37,793 bases of DNA from an uncultured Lachnospiraceae bacterium (lineage in GTDB: Bacteria; Bacillota; Clostridia; Lachnospirales; Lachnospiraceae): contig CACZBM010000027.1 in NCBI GenBank assembly GCA_902779445.1, forward strand, positions 1 through 37,793, given 5' to 3'. A program made the position numbers and the translations under genes. The notes beneath the pieces are model-generated. The model was not told the origin of the DNA and made no database searches. It saw only the letters and a program-made list of their open reading frames with translations. Below are positions 25,715 to 34,236 of the stretch, one piece after another (position 1 is the stretch's first letter; the number at the start of each line of letters is the position of its first letter).

Positions 25715-27094
25715 ATGGCAAAAAAGAATGAGGTCAGGGATACAGGCTTTCCGGGAATCAAGCAGCGTATCAGTGACAACAAATATGTGGTAACTCTGGA
25801 TTATGGCCGGCAGAAAAAGACTGATCCGAAAACAGGAGAAGTCAGATTAAGGCAGGTTAAAACTACACGGGTCGTTTCAACGCTAAAAGAAGCAAAAGCA
25901 CTGCTTGGAGAAAACAGCGCCGAAAAACGGCGCAAAAAAGTAACGGCCTCCACCGGGAAAATCCCCTTTAATAAGTCTATATCGGAATATATGGCTTACT
26001 ATTCTAATGAATGGAGTACGTCCCACAGAGAACGCCAGGGGAGTTATATGCGCCGTCTGACCGCTTATTTCGGAGACGAGGATGTGCGGGATATAGATAC
26101 CGGGAGGATTGAGGATTTTTTCAAATGGTGCCGGGTGAAGAATGCAGTATATGAAGCAATATCTAACAATACAATCGAAAAGATAAAAAGTATGCTGAAC
26201 CACTTTTTTAAGTGGATGAAGAAAAATTACAACACCTACGATATTCATCAGAATCCTGTTCCGGATGCCGAGGTGGGGAAAAAAGAACGTTTTGTGCCGA
26301 CGGAATTGACGATAGAGGATATGAACGATATCCTTCGCATTATGCTTGATCATGAAAAGGATTACAGTATCTTTGCGATAGTGGGGCTTGCTTCGTTGGC
26401 AGGTATGCGCAGGGGCGAGATTCTGGGGTTAAAGTGGAAACATGTTCATTGGGATGATAACAGGATTTATATAGAAAAGCAGCGCTCCCAGAAGAAAAAA
26501 GGTAATGATAATCAATGCTGGGAGTGGAAAACCCCTAAAAACGGAAATGATGAGGGGAAATCTCCGGAAGAAAGACGTGAACGGTGGACTGCTATGCCGA
26601 AGCCTCTGTCTGTAATGTTAAAATATGTTCGTGACCAACAGGAGAAATATCTTGGTAGAAAGGTTAAAGGGGATGATCTGGTCTATATGACAAAGGTGAA
26701 TCTTGTGGATCATTACCCTCCTGTTCCATCAAAAGCTGACAGAAGGGTTAATGAATTTCAAGTTCGCTGCAATAGAGTCAGAAAGGCGCAGGAAAAGGGA
26801 GAATTCCAATTATACCGGCTTCATGATCTAAGACACTGGTTTATATCCACCTGCATAAATAATGGGGTTCCGCTAACTCAGGTAATGGCATCTGCCGGTC
26901 ATGCTTTTTCAGCCAGCCAGGATGGTACGTCACTAGGGGTTTACTGGCATGATGATGGCAACAGAAAAGAGATCGTGAGGTGTATTGATAAAGTTATCAA
27001 GACAAAGATAACAGTACCTGATATGGAGATTTCGTCTATTAAACAGGAACCGGTCAGAAACAGACGTAAAGATAAAAGAAGCGATGAATTGTAA
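25715..27094 (+). CDS. int: Tyrosine integrase of the mobile element
   Basis: This 459-residue site-specific recombinase catalyses integration and excision of the element. Residues about 1-75 form an AP2-like arm-binding domain. About 85-175 form the SAM-like core-binding domain (SISEYMAYYSNEW, LNHFFKWMKKNY). The catalytic domain carries R232 (AGMRRGEI), H370-x-x-R373 (LHDLRHW), H396 (SAGHAF) and nucleophile Y410 (LGVYWH). An in-frame TTG at 25688 would add nine residues. I prefer ATG 25715, with GGGAG ten bases upstream. It marks the left end of the inserted element next to the response regulator gene. Confidence 0.93.
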   Translation: MAKKNEVRDTGFPGIKQRISDNKYVVTLDYGRQKKTDPKTGEVRLRQVKTTRVVSTLKEAKALLGENSAEKRRKKVTASTGKIPFNKSISEYMAYYSNEWSTSHRERQGSYMRRLTAYFGDEDVRDIDTGRIEDFFKWCRVKNAVYEAISNNTIEKIKSMLNHFFKWMKKNYNTYDIHQNPVPDAEVGKKERFVPTELTIEDMNDILRIMLDHEKDYSIFAIVGLASLAGMRRGEILGLKWKHVHWDDNRIYIEKQRSQKKKGNDNQCWEWKTPKNGNDEGKSPEERRERWTAMPKPLSVMLKYVRDQQEKYLGRKVKGDDLVYMTKVNLVDHYPPVPSKADRRVNEFQVRCNRVRKAQEKGEFQLYRLHDLRHWFISTCINNGVPLTQVMASAGHAFSASQDGTSLGVYWHDDGNRKEIVRCIDKVIKTKITVPDMEISSIKQEPVRNRRKDKRSDEL

Positions 27095-27109
27095 TCCTGT
27101 CTATGAGGA

Positions 27110-27146
27110 GGGCGGATGCGGGAAATGACCGCATCCGCCCTTCTTT
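27110..27146. terminator. Bidirectional terminator between integrase and repressor
   Basis: GGGCGGATGCGG at 27110-27121 pairs perfectly with CCGCATCCGCCC at 27129-27140 around loop GAAATGA, followed by TTCTTTC. It sits between convergent genes and can serve both strands. Confidence 0.85.
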
Positions 27147-27982
27147 CACTTTTCTTTTTTCAATTTTCGCTTCCTTGCATTATCTCCCATCATAGGTGAA
27201 TGGTTCATAAGCTCTGCCATGTTCTCGGCAGAGGGCTCTTCCATGGTTTTCTCAGCCAGTTCAAGATTAGCCGGGGTTTTTCTTATGTGCAGCAGTTCAT
27301 TCAGAAGGACGCTGCATTTCTTCAAGGGACCGCCCGGGGTATTCCGCACGGTTTCTATGATCCTGTTAAGGTTTTCCTCACTGAATAAGCCGTCAGAGGT
27401 AGAGGAGTCCTTTTTGTGTGCTTCCTTGATATCTGAAAGTATGGGCAGAAGATCCTTTGTAAGCAGCTGTGGGAAGTAATCATCCTGTAAGAGGCACACT
27501 TTTCCAAGCATCTGGGTATAGGCATCCTTTTTGCCGTTTGCTGCCTTTTCAACCCTCATCCTTGCCGCATTCATCACATTGTTGTAAGCATGGATGCCGT
27601 CTTCAAAAAAACCATCCACGTAAACCTCTGCATCCAGAAGCAGTTCAGCAAAAGCTTCATGGGAGATGATCTCGGAAAGGAGCCTGGTATTAGTGTCTTT
27701 ATTCTGCAGAAAGGCAATTGCCGGGTCGCTCAGACGCAGTGAGCGTACATCCGTATTATCAAGATCCCGGTTGTCCGTTAGTACCAACAGATAGTCCGTG
27801 GAAACGCCGTAATACTTTGCAAGTGCAATGATGACCTCATGTGGTATGGGATTTCCCTCTTGTTCATAGTCGCTGTAGGTGGTCGCTGGCAGATTAATGG
27901 CCTCTGCAAGTTCTTCCTGGGTAAGGTGGAACTCAGAGCGGAGATCAATGAGCCTTTCATTGACCGGAATATTTACAAACAT
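27146..27982 (-). CDS. XRE-family transcriptional repressor of the element
   Basis: This is a 278-residue protein. Residues about 10-66 form a Cro/C1-type helix-turn-helix (LIDLRSEFHLTQEELAEAIN, ATTYSDYEQEGNPIP, VIIALAKYYGVSTDYLL). The rest is helical and unassigned, with a basic end (NARKRKLKKEK). The start at 27982 gives MFVNIPVNERL with AGGGGGA seven bases upstream. The frame could extend 12 residues further but without a ribosome site. It is divergent from the downstream gene set and faces the integrase. It probably keeps excision and transfer genes silent. It is much longer than simple C1-type repressors of about 110 residues. Confidence 0.85.
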   Translation of the reverse strand: MFVNIPVNERLIDLRSEFHLTQEELAEAINLPATTYSDYEQEGNPIPHEVIIALAKYYGVSTDYLLVLTDNRDLDNTDVRSLRLSDPAIAFLQNKDTNTRLLSEIISHEAFAELLLDAEVYVDGFFEDGIHAYNNVMNAARMRVEKAANGKKDAYTQMLGKVCLLQDDYFPQLLTKDLLPILSDIKEAHKKDSSTSDGLFSEENLNRIIETVRNTPGGPLKKCSVLLNELLHIRKTPANLELAEKTMEEPSAENMAELMNHSPMMGDNARKRKLKKEK

Positions 27983-28403
27983 CTTACTTCCCCCTGTAAA
28001 AAATGTGGATCTGATCACTGATGATAATCAGGATCGTTGCTCCGGACCGGGACAACAGGGATTAGTTTACCACGAATCCAAGTATTTTCAAGGGGCTAAA
28101 GGCATTTATACGAAATATCGTAGTTTTTTGATTTTTCATGGAACTACGACTTTTCGGGAGAATCAAGGTTTTCTCCAAATCGGGTGTTTAATAGGTTTCG
28201 GAAATCGTTCCGATGCGAAAACTGAATAGCCATACCGGGAAAAGTACGTCCTATCGTAAAGATGTTAAGCGAAGACCGTATCCTCTGGGATATGCGAGCG
28301 GGACAGGCACGTCGCTGTAGGCAACCTATGGGAAGAACAGGGACAGGACAGATACCGGGGATATGGCGGTTACTTATCAACTGGTTTCAGGAAAGGGGGA
28401 TAC
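27983..28403. promoter_or_regulatory. Divergent control region of the element
   Basis: No gene is evident in these 420 bases. GATCTGAT..AATCAGGATC at 28008-28035 is a partial inverted repeat near the repressor start. CGTAGTT (28119-28125) and AACTACG (28142-28148) are inverted arms around a 16-base loop rich in T. Both could be repressor operators. The remainder around 28150-28400 shows GC-rich short pairing segments, but I see no coding signal. Confidence 0.4.
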
Positions 28404-28622
28404 ATGGATGTCAGATCAGAGATCAAGTCCTATATCGTCAGGGAAGGAATGACTATAGGCAAGGTACTTGATGTGCTCCACCGGAAGAAAGGATGGAGCT
28501 GCAGCAGGTCAAATTTCTCGGACAAGCTTGCAAGGGGAACCATCCGCTATAAGGAAGTAAAGGAACTGGCGGAGATCCTTGGATATGAGATTGTCTGGGA
28601 AAAGAAGAAGGGGCGTATATGA
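28404..28622 (+). CDS. Small helix-turn-helix-like protein
   Basis: This is a 72-residue basic protein (MDVRSEIKSYIVREGMTIGK at its start). The pattern resembles a lambda-repressor-like fold: IVREGMTIGKVLDVLHRKKG, then SRSNFSDKLARGTIRYKEVK, then ELAEILGYEIVW. It is typical of short proteins next to XRE regulators in Firmicute mobile elements. AAAGGGGGA precedes ATG 28404. It probably binds DNA and acts with the repressor. The family name is not known to me. Confidence 0.65.
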   Translation: MDVRSEIKSYIVREGMTIGKVLDVLHRKKGWSCSRSNFSDKLARGTIRYKEVKELAEILGYEIVWEKKKGRI

Positions 28623-28661
28623 GCATCCGGGGAAACCCGGCAAAGAAACGGAGGATATCGA

Positions 28662-28970
28662 ATGGCTAAAAAAAACGTAAAAGAACTAGAAACTATAAGG
28701 AAAAATATTAAAATCTGTGAGAACCAGGAGAAGATCCTGCTCAAGGAACAGAAAGAACTTGAACGGAAAGAAAGATCGCACCGCCTGATAGTAAGGGGAG
28801 CGCTTCTGGAAAAGCACCTGAAGGAGCCGTTAATCATAACGGATGATGATGTCACTAAACTTTTGGAATTCATTTTCAAGCAGGAGCCGGTGGAAGAACT
28901 GTTAAATAAACTGTTGGACTACCGTAAGGACGTGATAGTACACGCAACTCCCGGAATCTGGGCAGACTGA
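28662..28970 (+). CDS. DUF3847-like mobile-element protein
   Basis: This is a 102-residue protein with a highly charged coiled-coil N-terminus (LETIRKNIKICENQEKILLK). It then has RSHRLIVRGALLEKHL and TDDDVTKLLEFIF, matching my memory of DUF3847, a family carried by mobilizable elements of Clostridia and often placed near MobA/MobL relaxase genes. The role is unknown, possibly relaxosome accessory. A ribosome site GGAGGA lies about ten bases before ATG 28662. The next gene follows 51 bases later. Confidence 0.7.
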   Translation: MAKKNVKELETIRKNIKICENQEKILLKEQKELERKERSHRLIVRGALLEKHLKEPLIITDDDVTKLLEFIFKQEPVEELLNKLLDYRKDVIVHATPGIWAD

Positions 28971-29021
28971 CTATTGTTGTACGGTGGGGGCTTAACAGTC
29001 CCTGCCGTTGAAAGGAGAAGG

Positions 29022-29636
29022 ATGGGGAATATTTTTGGATATTGTCGTGTGAGCAGCCGGGATCAGAACGAAGACCGGCAGCTGATAACAATGAAGGAAA
29101 TGAATGTGCCGGAGAAGAACATATTTATTGACAAGCAGTCCGGCAAAGACTTTGACAGGCCGCAGTACAAGAAACTGATGCGGAGGATAAAGGCTGGGGA
29201 TGTGCTTTACATAAAGAGCATTGACAGGCTGGGGAGGAATTACAGGGATATACAGGAGCAGTGGAAGATCATTACAAAAGAAAAGGGAGCGGATATCGTG
29301 ATAACCGACTTACCATTACTCGATACCCGTAAAAATAAGGATCTTCTGGGAACCTTTATTGCGGATCTTGTTCTTGCAATCTTAAGTTATGTAAGTGAAA
29401 GCGAGCGCTGCAACATCCGTCAGAGACAGGCAGAGGGTATCGCGGCGGCTAAAGCCCGGGGAGTACATTTCGGACCGCTGCCCCGGCCGCTTCCGGAGAA
29501 CTTTGGGGAAGTCTACCGCCGGTGGAAACGCAAGGAAATACCGATCAGCAAGGCCGCCAGTGAGTGCGGGATGCCCCAGACCACCTTTTTTGAAAGAGCA
29601 CGGAAATTCGGAAAAGCCACTTTTCCGAAACTGTGA
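29022..29636 (+). CDS. Serine resolvase/invertase family recombinase
   Basis: This 204-residue recombinase has the catalytic serine S11 in YCRVSSRDQNEDRQ. It also has the conserved arginines in FDRPQYKKLMRRI and KSIDRLGRNYRDI, the long E-helix (FIADLVLAILSYVSESERCNIRQRQAEGIAAAKARG), and a C-terminal helix-turn-helix (ISKAASECGMPQTTFFERARK). I chose ATG 29022 because AAAGGAGAAGG lies just before it. A TTG at 28974 would add 16 unlikely residues. Small serine recombinases resolve cointegrates or invert segments. The non-coding region downstream has candidate crossover-like inverted repeats. Confidence 0.92.
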   Translation: MGNIFGYCRVSSRDQNEDRQLITMKEMNVPEKNIFIDKQSGKDFDRPQYKKLMRRIKAGDVLYIKSIDRLGRNYRDIQEQWKIITKEKGADIVITDLPLLDTRKNKDLLGTFIADLVLAILSYVSESERCNIRQRQAEGIAAAKARGVHFGPLPRPLPENFGEVYRRWKRKEIPISKAASECGMPQTTFFERARKFGKATFPKL

Positions 29637-29669
29637 AAAATTCGGAGAAGTGTACTACTCCGAATTTTT
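29636..29669. terminator. Strong terminator after the resolvase gene
   Basis: AAAAATTCGGAG at 29636-29647 pairs with CTCCGAATTTTT at 29658-29669 around AAGTGTACTA. The stem overlaps the resolvase stop. The symmetric A and T tracts make it bidirectional. Confidence 0.85.
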
Positions 29670-29780
29670 CTTTCCCCTATATAGTTTTATTCAGTATATC
29701 ATAATGCCTGAAACGCCACAAGACGCAGGGATTTCGGGAATTTTGCCTCTACGATCAAATCATCGTTCGGAGAAGTACAC
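29652..29780. repeat. Inverted repeat around the region downstream of the resolvase
   Basis: GTGTACTACTCCGAA at 29651-29665 and TTCGGAGAAGTACAC at 29766-29780 are inverted with one mismatch. They are about 100 bases apart, flanking an AT-rich stretch. The left arm is shared with the terminator stem. It could be a resolvase recombination site. Confidence 0.4.
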
Positions 29781-29812
29781 AATTGCGAAGATGATGAGAG
29801 GCGGTGTGTGTA

Positions 29813-30175
29813 ATGAATGATAAAAAGGAGAATAAAAGAAGTTTTGCACAAGTGGGTGATGGGAATCGAACGAAAAAAGAACAGATGGAAGCAGTGAAAG
29901 CCAAAAGAAAATATAACGGTCAAAGTACAGATAAAAAAGACATTATGAAGGAGTTAGATGGAGAGATTGATATTGAATGTAAGCCAGTGGTTAATTTAAT
30001 TGACTTACAATATAAGGCTATCAAAAAAACTGAAGTGGCGATAAAAGAAACAAATGATTTACTTGAAAAAATTCATAAAGATGGAGATGCATATATAAAG
30101 CATGAAAAAAGAAGGAAAGTGTTGATAAGAAATGCAAAAGAATTGAGTAATGCATTAATAAAAGGGGAGAGATAA
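29813..30175 (+). CDS. Small charged coiled-coil protein, unknown
   Basis: This is a 120-residue, very lysine/glutamate-rich protein without membrane helices (KKENKRSFAQVGDGNRTKKE near the start, AIKKTEVAIKETNDLLEKIH centrally). ATG 29813 is preferred, although GTG 29804 is in frame and closer to GAGAGG. The sequence turns AT-rich here compared with the resolvase gene. The stop is one base before the next start, so the two genes form a unit. I do not recognise a family. Confidence 0.65.
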   Translation: MNDKKENKRSFAQVGDGNRTKKEQMEAVKAKRKYNGQSTDKKDIMKELDGEIDIECKPVVNLIDLQYKAIKKTEVAIKETNDLLEKIHKDGDAYIKHEKRRKVLIRNAKELSNALIKGER

Positions 30176-30176
30176 A

Positions 30177-31466
30177 ATGAGGTGTAATAATTGTGGTAAA
30201 GAATCTGGGGGAAAGTATTGTATTTATTGCGGTGAGAAGCTTAGTGATGAAGATGTAAAAATCTTGACTCAGACGTATAAAAAAGATGGTTTAGAGTCAA
30301 AGGAAAAAGATAATGATGAGGTTAAACTACCACTTGTATATAGAATGTGGTTTATTATCGTAGTTGCATTTTTGACGGGATGTCTTTTCTCCATACCGGC
30401 TATTATTATGCTCATTGTAAGAATAAAAAAATATCCAGATAGGAAAAAACCTGCGGTGATCTGCTTGTTGGTATTAGGAATTCTTGCAATTATATCAATT
30501 TTGTCTATAGTAGCAGGATATATTTCATCTACTGCAAATGAAAAAGCGATAGAGGAATACCTTAAAAATGGAGATTACGAATCTGCAATAGAGTATGTTG
30601 ATAAAAATTACGATGCAACGGGTTATTCATATTATTCAAAGAAGGCGGATATTTATGTGGCATCAGATGACTATGATAGTGCGGCACAATCCATAATGGA
30701 CTATTGTAATAATCAACCTAATTATACAAAATTGGCAACGGATGCAGAATCAAGATTATTAAAATACAAAGATAAGGTTACAGATAAGAAGAATGAAGAA
30801 ATAAGCGAACTTCTGGAAAAGATAAAGACTGAAAAAGCAGAAAAAGAGAAAGAAGAAAAGGAAAAGGAAGAATTAAAAACAGAAGCAGAAAAAGCAAAAG
30901 TAGAGGCAGCGAAAGCAAAGGCAGAAGCGGAAAAAGCAAAAAAAGAGGCGGAGGAATCTAAAGCAAAGGCTGAAAAAGCCGACGAAGAAGCAAAAAAGAT
31001 ACGTGAAGAATCAAAAACACAAGCCAAAAAGAGCAAAGAAGAAAATAATAAATTACAAACTGACAAGAAAGAAGCCAAGGACACAACCCAGAATGCTAAA
31101 GAGAGTAACAGCAATAAAGCGGATGAATTTCGAAATGGACAAGAGGATGATGTTGTGGGAAACAGCAACAGAATTATTAAAGATTTGTCAGAGGTGAAAA
31201 GAGGACAAGGGTATAGAAGCGAAGATGGATTGATGGCGATTTCGGTTACGGAAATTCCAATGTGTTGGAAGGTTACAATTTATTCATTTGATGATCGTGG
31301 AAATTTAGAAGACAAATCAAGTGATGATGGGTATAAACGTAGTGATGGCACCTATTATACGAAGGATGGGGTGAATTTTTACTTCGATGGCGAAAATATA
31401 ATTATCATAAATGATGATGGTAGCGAAACGAGATGTGTGTATGATCCTGATTTTCCAATTTATTGA
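30177..31466 (+). CDS. Zinc-ribbon membrane protein with long coiled coil
   Basis: This is a 429-residue protein. C3-x2-C6-x8-C15-x2-C18 forms an N-terminal zinc ribbon. Residues about 57-82 and 92-116 form two membrane helices. About 120-200 form a helical repeat region like TPR (YLKNGDYESAIEYVDKNYDA, YVASDDYDSAAQSIMDYC). About 205-315 form a Lys/Glu/Ala-rich coiled coil. About 325-429 form a strand-rich end with regular Asp/Gly turns (SFDDRGNLEDKSSDDGYKRS). Zinc ribbon plus two helices is a common layout of Firmicute stress or envelope proteins, but the whole architecture is unassigned. ATG 30177 follows GGGGAGAG. It is AT-rich, like its neighbours, and probably cargo acquired by the element. 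Confidence 0.75.
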   Translation: MRCNNCGKESGGKYCIYCGEKLSDEDVKILTQTYKKDGLESKEKDNDEVKLPLVYRMWFIIVVAFLTGCLFSIPAIIMLIVRIKKYPDRKKPAVICLLVLGILAIISILSIVAGYISSTANEKAIEEYLKNGDYESAIEYVDKNYDATGYSYYSKKADIYVASDDYDSAAQSIMDYCNNQPNYTKLATDAESRLLKYKDKVTDKKNEEISELLEKIKTEKAEKEKEEKEKEELKTEAEKAKVEAAKAKAEAEKAKKEAEESKAKAEKADEEAKKIREESKTQAKKSKEENNKLQTDKKEAKDTTQNAKESNSNKADEFRNGQEDDVVGNSNRIIKDLSEVKRGQGYRSEDGLMAISVTEIPMCWKVTIYSFDDRGNLEDKSSDDGYKRSDGTYYTKDGVNFYFDGENIIIINDDGSETRCVYDPDFPIY

Positions 31467-31988
31467 TTATCTTGTGCGATCAGCGCATGCACTGATGTGC
31501 GCTTGGTACACATGATCCGTTGATTGAGTCAAACGACCCCACGTGTGCGCGGTAAGATGATTTTGTCCTGTAAAAGCTTGACATTTGCACCCCATGTGCG
31601 GTTAAGATGCGCTGAACTGTGGCCAGAGTGCGCTGGTAACCCGGAATAATTAGTTGAAGTTTAATCTCTTCAATATACGCTTGACGTGGTATAGTCTCCG
31701 GGTATTACACTTTGAAATAATTATATGTTTCGTTCAATATTTGACGGGGAATTTGAATGTGAATGCCCTGTAGGTGGTGTTGTTCATACAGATCTCCAAT
31801 ATGGGAAGACTGTAGCTGTTTCATTCCTGTCCTGCAAATCACATGAAGGAATTTCACGTCACGGCCGTCTAGAATTTATTGAGAATATCGAGTATTAATA
31901 TGTAAAGCCCTGTCATAATTTTTTAGACGATTTTTAGTAATCTTATAATTCTTGTATTTCCATTTGGCTTTAGGAGGATGTTGTAGTT
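31467..31988. other. Non-coding stretch with GTGCGC-type short repeats
   Basis: No secure gene. At 31470-31640 the sequence turns GC-rich with many GTGCGC/GCGCA motifs. CCCCACGTGTGCGCGGTAAG (31539-31558) and CCCCATGTGCGGTTAAG (31590-31606) are imperfect direct copies ending GTAAGATG/TTAAGATG. AGCGCATGCACTGATGTGCGCT is nearly self-complementary. The base composition differs sharply from the AT-rich genes on both sides, suggesting a transposon end or a separately acquired repeat. A 57-codon frame lies at 31725-31898. Confidence 0.4.
31725..31898 (+). pseudogene. 57-residue frame, probable gene fragment
   Basis: ATG 31725 opens MFRSIFDGEFECECPVGGVV and ends EFIENIEY at TAA 31896. No ribosome site is visible. 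The strand-rich composition looks like real protein (cysteine pair CEC, VAVSFLSCKSHEGISRHG), so it may be a fragment or exon-sized remnant of a larger protein. Unrecognised. Confidence 0.3.
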
Positions 31989-34073
31989 ATGTCTTTAATT
32001 ATGTGTCCGGAATGCGGAAAGGCAGAGGTTTCAGATAGGGCAATTTCATGCCCAAATTGTGGGTTTCCTATAGCAAGTTATTATAAAAATAGTGCTGAAG
32101 TATCAGGGAAGGTATCTTCATATAACAAAGATGAAAATAAAGGTTATGAAAACAAATATACAATATTTAAAATTGGTACAGAAGATTTAGAAATATCTGA
32201 TTATAGTCTGGCTTTAGGAAAGATTGAAAAAGAAATAGAAAGTATTGCTAGAACGATCCCTGTTGATGGAATTAAGTATTTTTCTAGGAGGATAATTCAG
32301 AACTCTGAATATGTGGATGGGCTTAAAGAGGTGATATTCGAAACCATATCTTATTCAGAAAGGAAAGCGGCAAAAAAATGCATAGAGTATCTTATTAATA
32401 ATGGGATTTTTAATATAAGTGATGAGGTTTTAGTATATAACCTTATAGATTTTAATGATTCAGAGGCTAAATCATTTTTAGATGGTATAGATGAGCTTAC
32501 GTATTATAATTATGAAAATGCCTACGAAGATTTTAAGCCGATTGCTAATTCAAATCATAGCGATTATTTTTACTCTGGGTTAACCGACAATGGAATGGAG
32601 GCATTTCTTGGTAATATGATAGTTGCTGCAATAAATGATACCATTGATGAAGCCAAAAGGATTAATAATGAAATAGATCGTGTTGAGAGAGAAAAGGAGT
32701 TGCAAAATGAACGTGCGAAAATATTAAATAGTGACAATCTTATAAAACGTGTATTTTATGCAATCTACTTCAGATGTATGGATTACACAGAGGTCATTAA
32801 GACGATAATGAATGAAAATGGGATTGTACCAAGATACCCTGATAAAGCCGTTGATATTTTTATGGAGGATCAGGATATACTTGTGAACATTACTTCTGCA
32901 TATTTGCAGAAAAAAATTGATAGAATGTTTTTTACATCTGAATTAAAAAGAATGATAAAAAATTATGCACTATTTCCGGATGCCTTGATGAGTTTTCTTT
33001 ATTTGGACTTGGATTGGTTTTCAGATATAAAAAAGATTTTTGAGTTATTGGGTATAGAACGCTATATTGTATATAGCGAAGTATATAACTCCGTAATGAA
33101 AAAAGAATTTTACAAATTGAAAAACCTGCCGTCTGTCAAAATACAAGAAATAGATGAAAAAATCATAAAACTAAAGAAATTTGAGAATTACTATGGATAT
33201 AGTTCCGCTGAATTTGAAAAAACAGTGAAATATCTTGAATCTAGAAGAGAAGAGTTGGAAGAAAAGGAAAAAAGAAATAAACAGGAAGATTTAGGGAGAA
33301 GGACATATGGGGACATTGTTTTTGACTCCATAGAAGAAAAAAACTCATATGAAAAACTGGATATTTTAAGAAAAGAATTTGAATTATTTAAGGATAAGAA
33401 AGATTGGTTTTGTAGTAATGAAATAGAATCCTTATATAATAAAATAACCAGTATGTCATGCCCTAAGTATGATAATCAGACTTCATTATATAATGAATTA
33501 AAAAAATCAATTTCAAATATTTATAATGATGTAAACAGTTTCTATGTAAAAACCATATGCACAGTCATAAATTATAAATATAATAAGAAAGCTGATTATG
33601 GTTTTTTTACACTTCGTGAAGGAATAGAAAAAAGGAGTTATACTGAGGAACAATATATTAAGGATAGAAGCACAAAAGAAGACGATATATTTAAGAAACA
33701 CCGCTTTAGCTATAATTTTATAGATAATCATTTATATCAAAATATGGTTAATGATGAACTTCCTCTTTTCTGGCATTATATTCCAACAGGCATGGGAGAA
33801 CCGCGTAAAATAATTTGTTATACAACAAAAGCTTTCATGGGCTATGAATGTAAACGAGAGAAAATAATAGAAAAATTTATGATATGTCATATAACGGGAG
33901 TAAGAGATGGATTTGATTATGGTGAAGCTTATATTGATTTTGAATGTCAGGATTTAACTAGAAATAAGAGCATTACGAGAATTGTAGTTCCTGACTATGG
34001 AACGTCGGATTTGCTTAAAATTCTAGATAATAGAATAAGGAAGAACAATGGAGGGAAGAATTCATTTGATTAA
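31989..34073 (+). CDS. Large zinc-ribbon protein, unknown function
   Basis: This is a 694-residue protein. C6-x2-C9-x11-C21-x2-C24 (CPECGKAEVSDRAISCPNCG) is a classical N-terminal zinc ribbon. The remainder is mainly helical with many Lys, Glu, Asn and Tyr. A coiled coil lies around 425-445 (KYLESRREELEEKEKRNKQE). A strand-rich end follows (YIPTGMGEPRKIICYTTKAF; GFDYGEAYIDFECQDLT), resembling a WYL- or DUF-type beta barrel only loosely. No membrane helix or nuclease/ATPase motif is visible. AGGAGG lies ten bases before ATG 31989. The gene is strongly AT-rich and alone between two non-coding structured regions, which fits accessory cargo of the element. Confidence 0.75.
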   Translation: MSLIMCPECGKAEVSDRAISCPNCGFPIASYYKNSAEVSGKVSSYNKDENKGYENKYTIFKIGTEDLEISDYSLALGKIEKEIESIARTIPVDGIKYFSRRIIQNSEYVDGLKEVIFETISYSERKAAKKCIEYLINNGIFNISDEVLVYNLIDFNDSEAKSFLDGIDELTYYNYENAYEDFKPIANSNHSDYFYSGLTDNGMEAFLGNMIVAAINDTIDEAKRINNEIDRVEREKELQNERAKILNSDNLIKRVFYAIYFRCMDYTEVIKTIMNENGIVPRYPDKAVDIFMEDQDILVNITSAYLQKKIDRMFFTSELKRMIKNYALFPDALMSFLYLDLDWFSDIKKIFELLGIERYIVYSEVYNSVMKKEFYKLKNLPSVKIQEIDEKIIKLKKFENYYGYSSAEFEKTVKYLESRREELEEKEKRNKQEDLGRRTYGDIVFDSIEEKNSYEKLDILRKEFELFKDKKDWFCSNEIESLYNKITSMSCPKYDNQTSLYNELKKSISNIYNDVNSFYVKTICTVINYKYNKKADYGFFTLREGIEKRSYTEEQYIKDRSTKEDDIFKKHRFSYNFIDNHLYQNMVNDELPLFWHYIPTGMGEPRKIICYTTKAFMGYECKREKIIEKFMICHITGVRDGFDYGEAYIDFECQDLTRNKSITRIVVPDYGTSDLLKILDNRIRKNNGGKNSFD

Positions 34074-34118
34074 AAGGTATATGAAATTTTTTATTTGTAG
34101 AAAAGAAGATCCACTAGG

Positions 34119-34236
34119 GCGCAATTATACATAGGGAGCAAGCTCCCTATGCAAATTGCGCTCTCCGAGGGCTCCTGCGGAGGGCAGATGACCTTCGGTC
34201 ATCGACAGGGGCGTTGCCCCTGCGCCGCTTCGCGGC
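34119..34236. repeat. Array of five consecutive hairpins (oriT candidate)
   Basis: Stems in order: nested GCGCAATT/AATTGCGC (34119-34161) enclosing CATAGGGAGC/GCTCCCTATG; GCTCC/GGAG (34170s); GATGACC-TTC-GGTCATC (34187-34203); CAGGGGC-GTT-GCCCCTG (34206-34222); GCCGC-TTC-GCGGC (34224-34236). Such hairpin rows occur near transfer origins of mobilizable elements. The relaxase gene starts 520 bases downstream. Confidence 0.6.

Noticed and set aside
31003..31197. Overlapping plus-strand frame inside the coiled-coil gene
   Set aside because: It is a shifted reading of the A-rich lysine/glutamate codons, without ribosome site.
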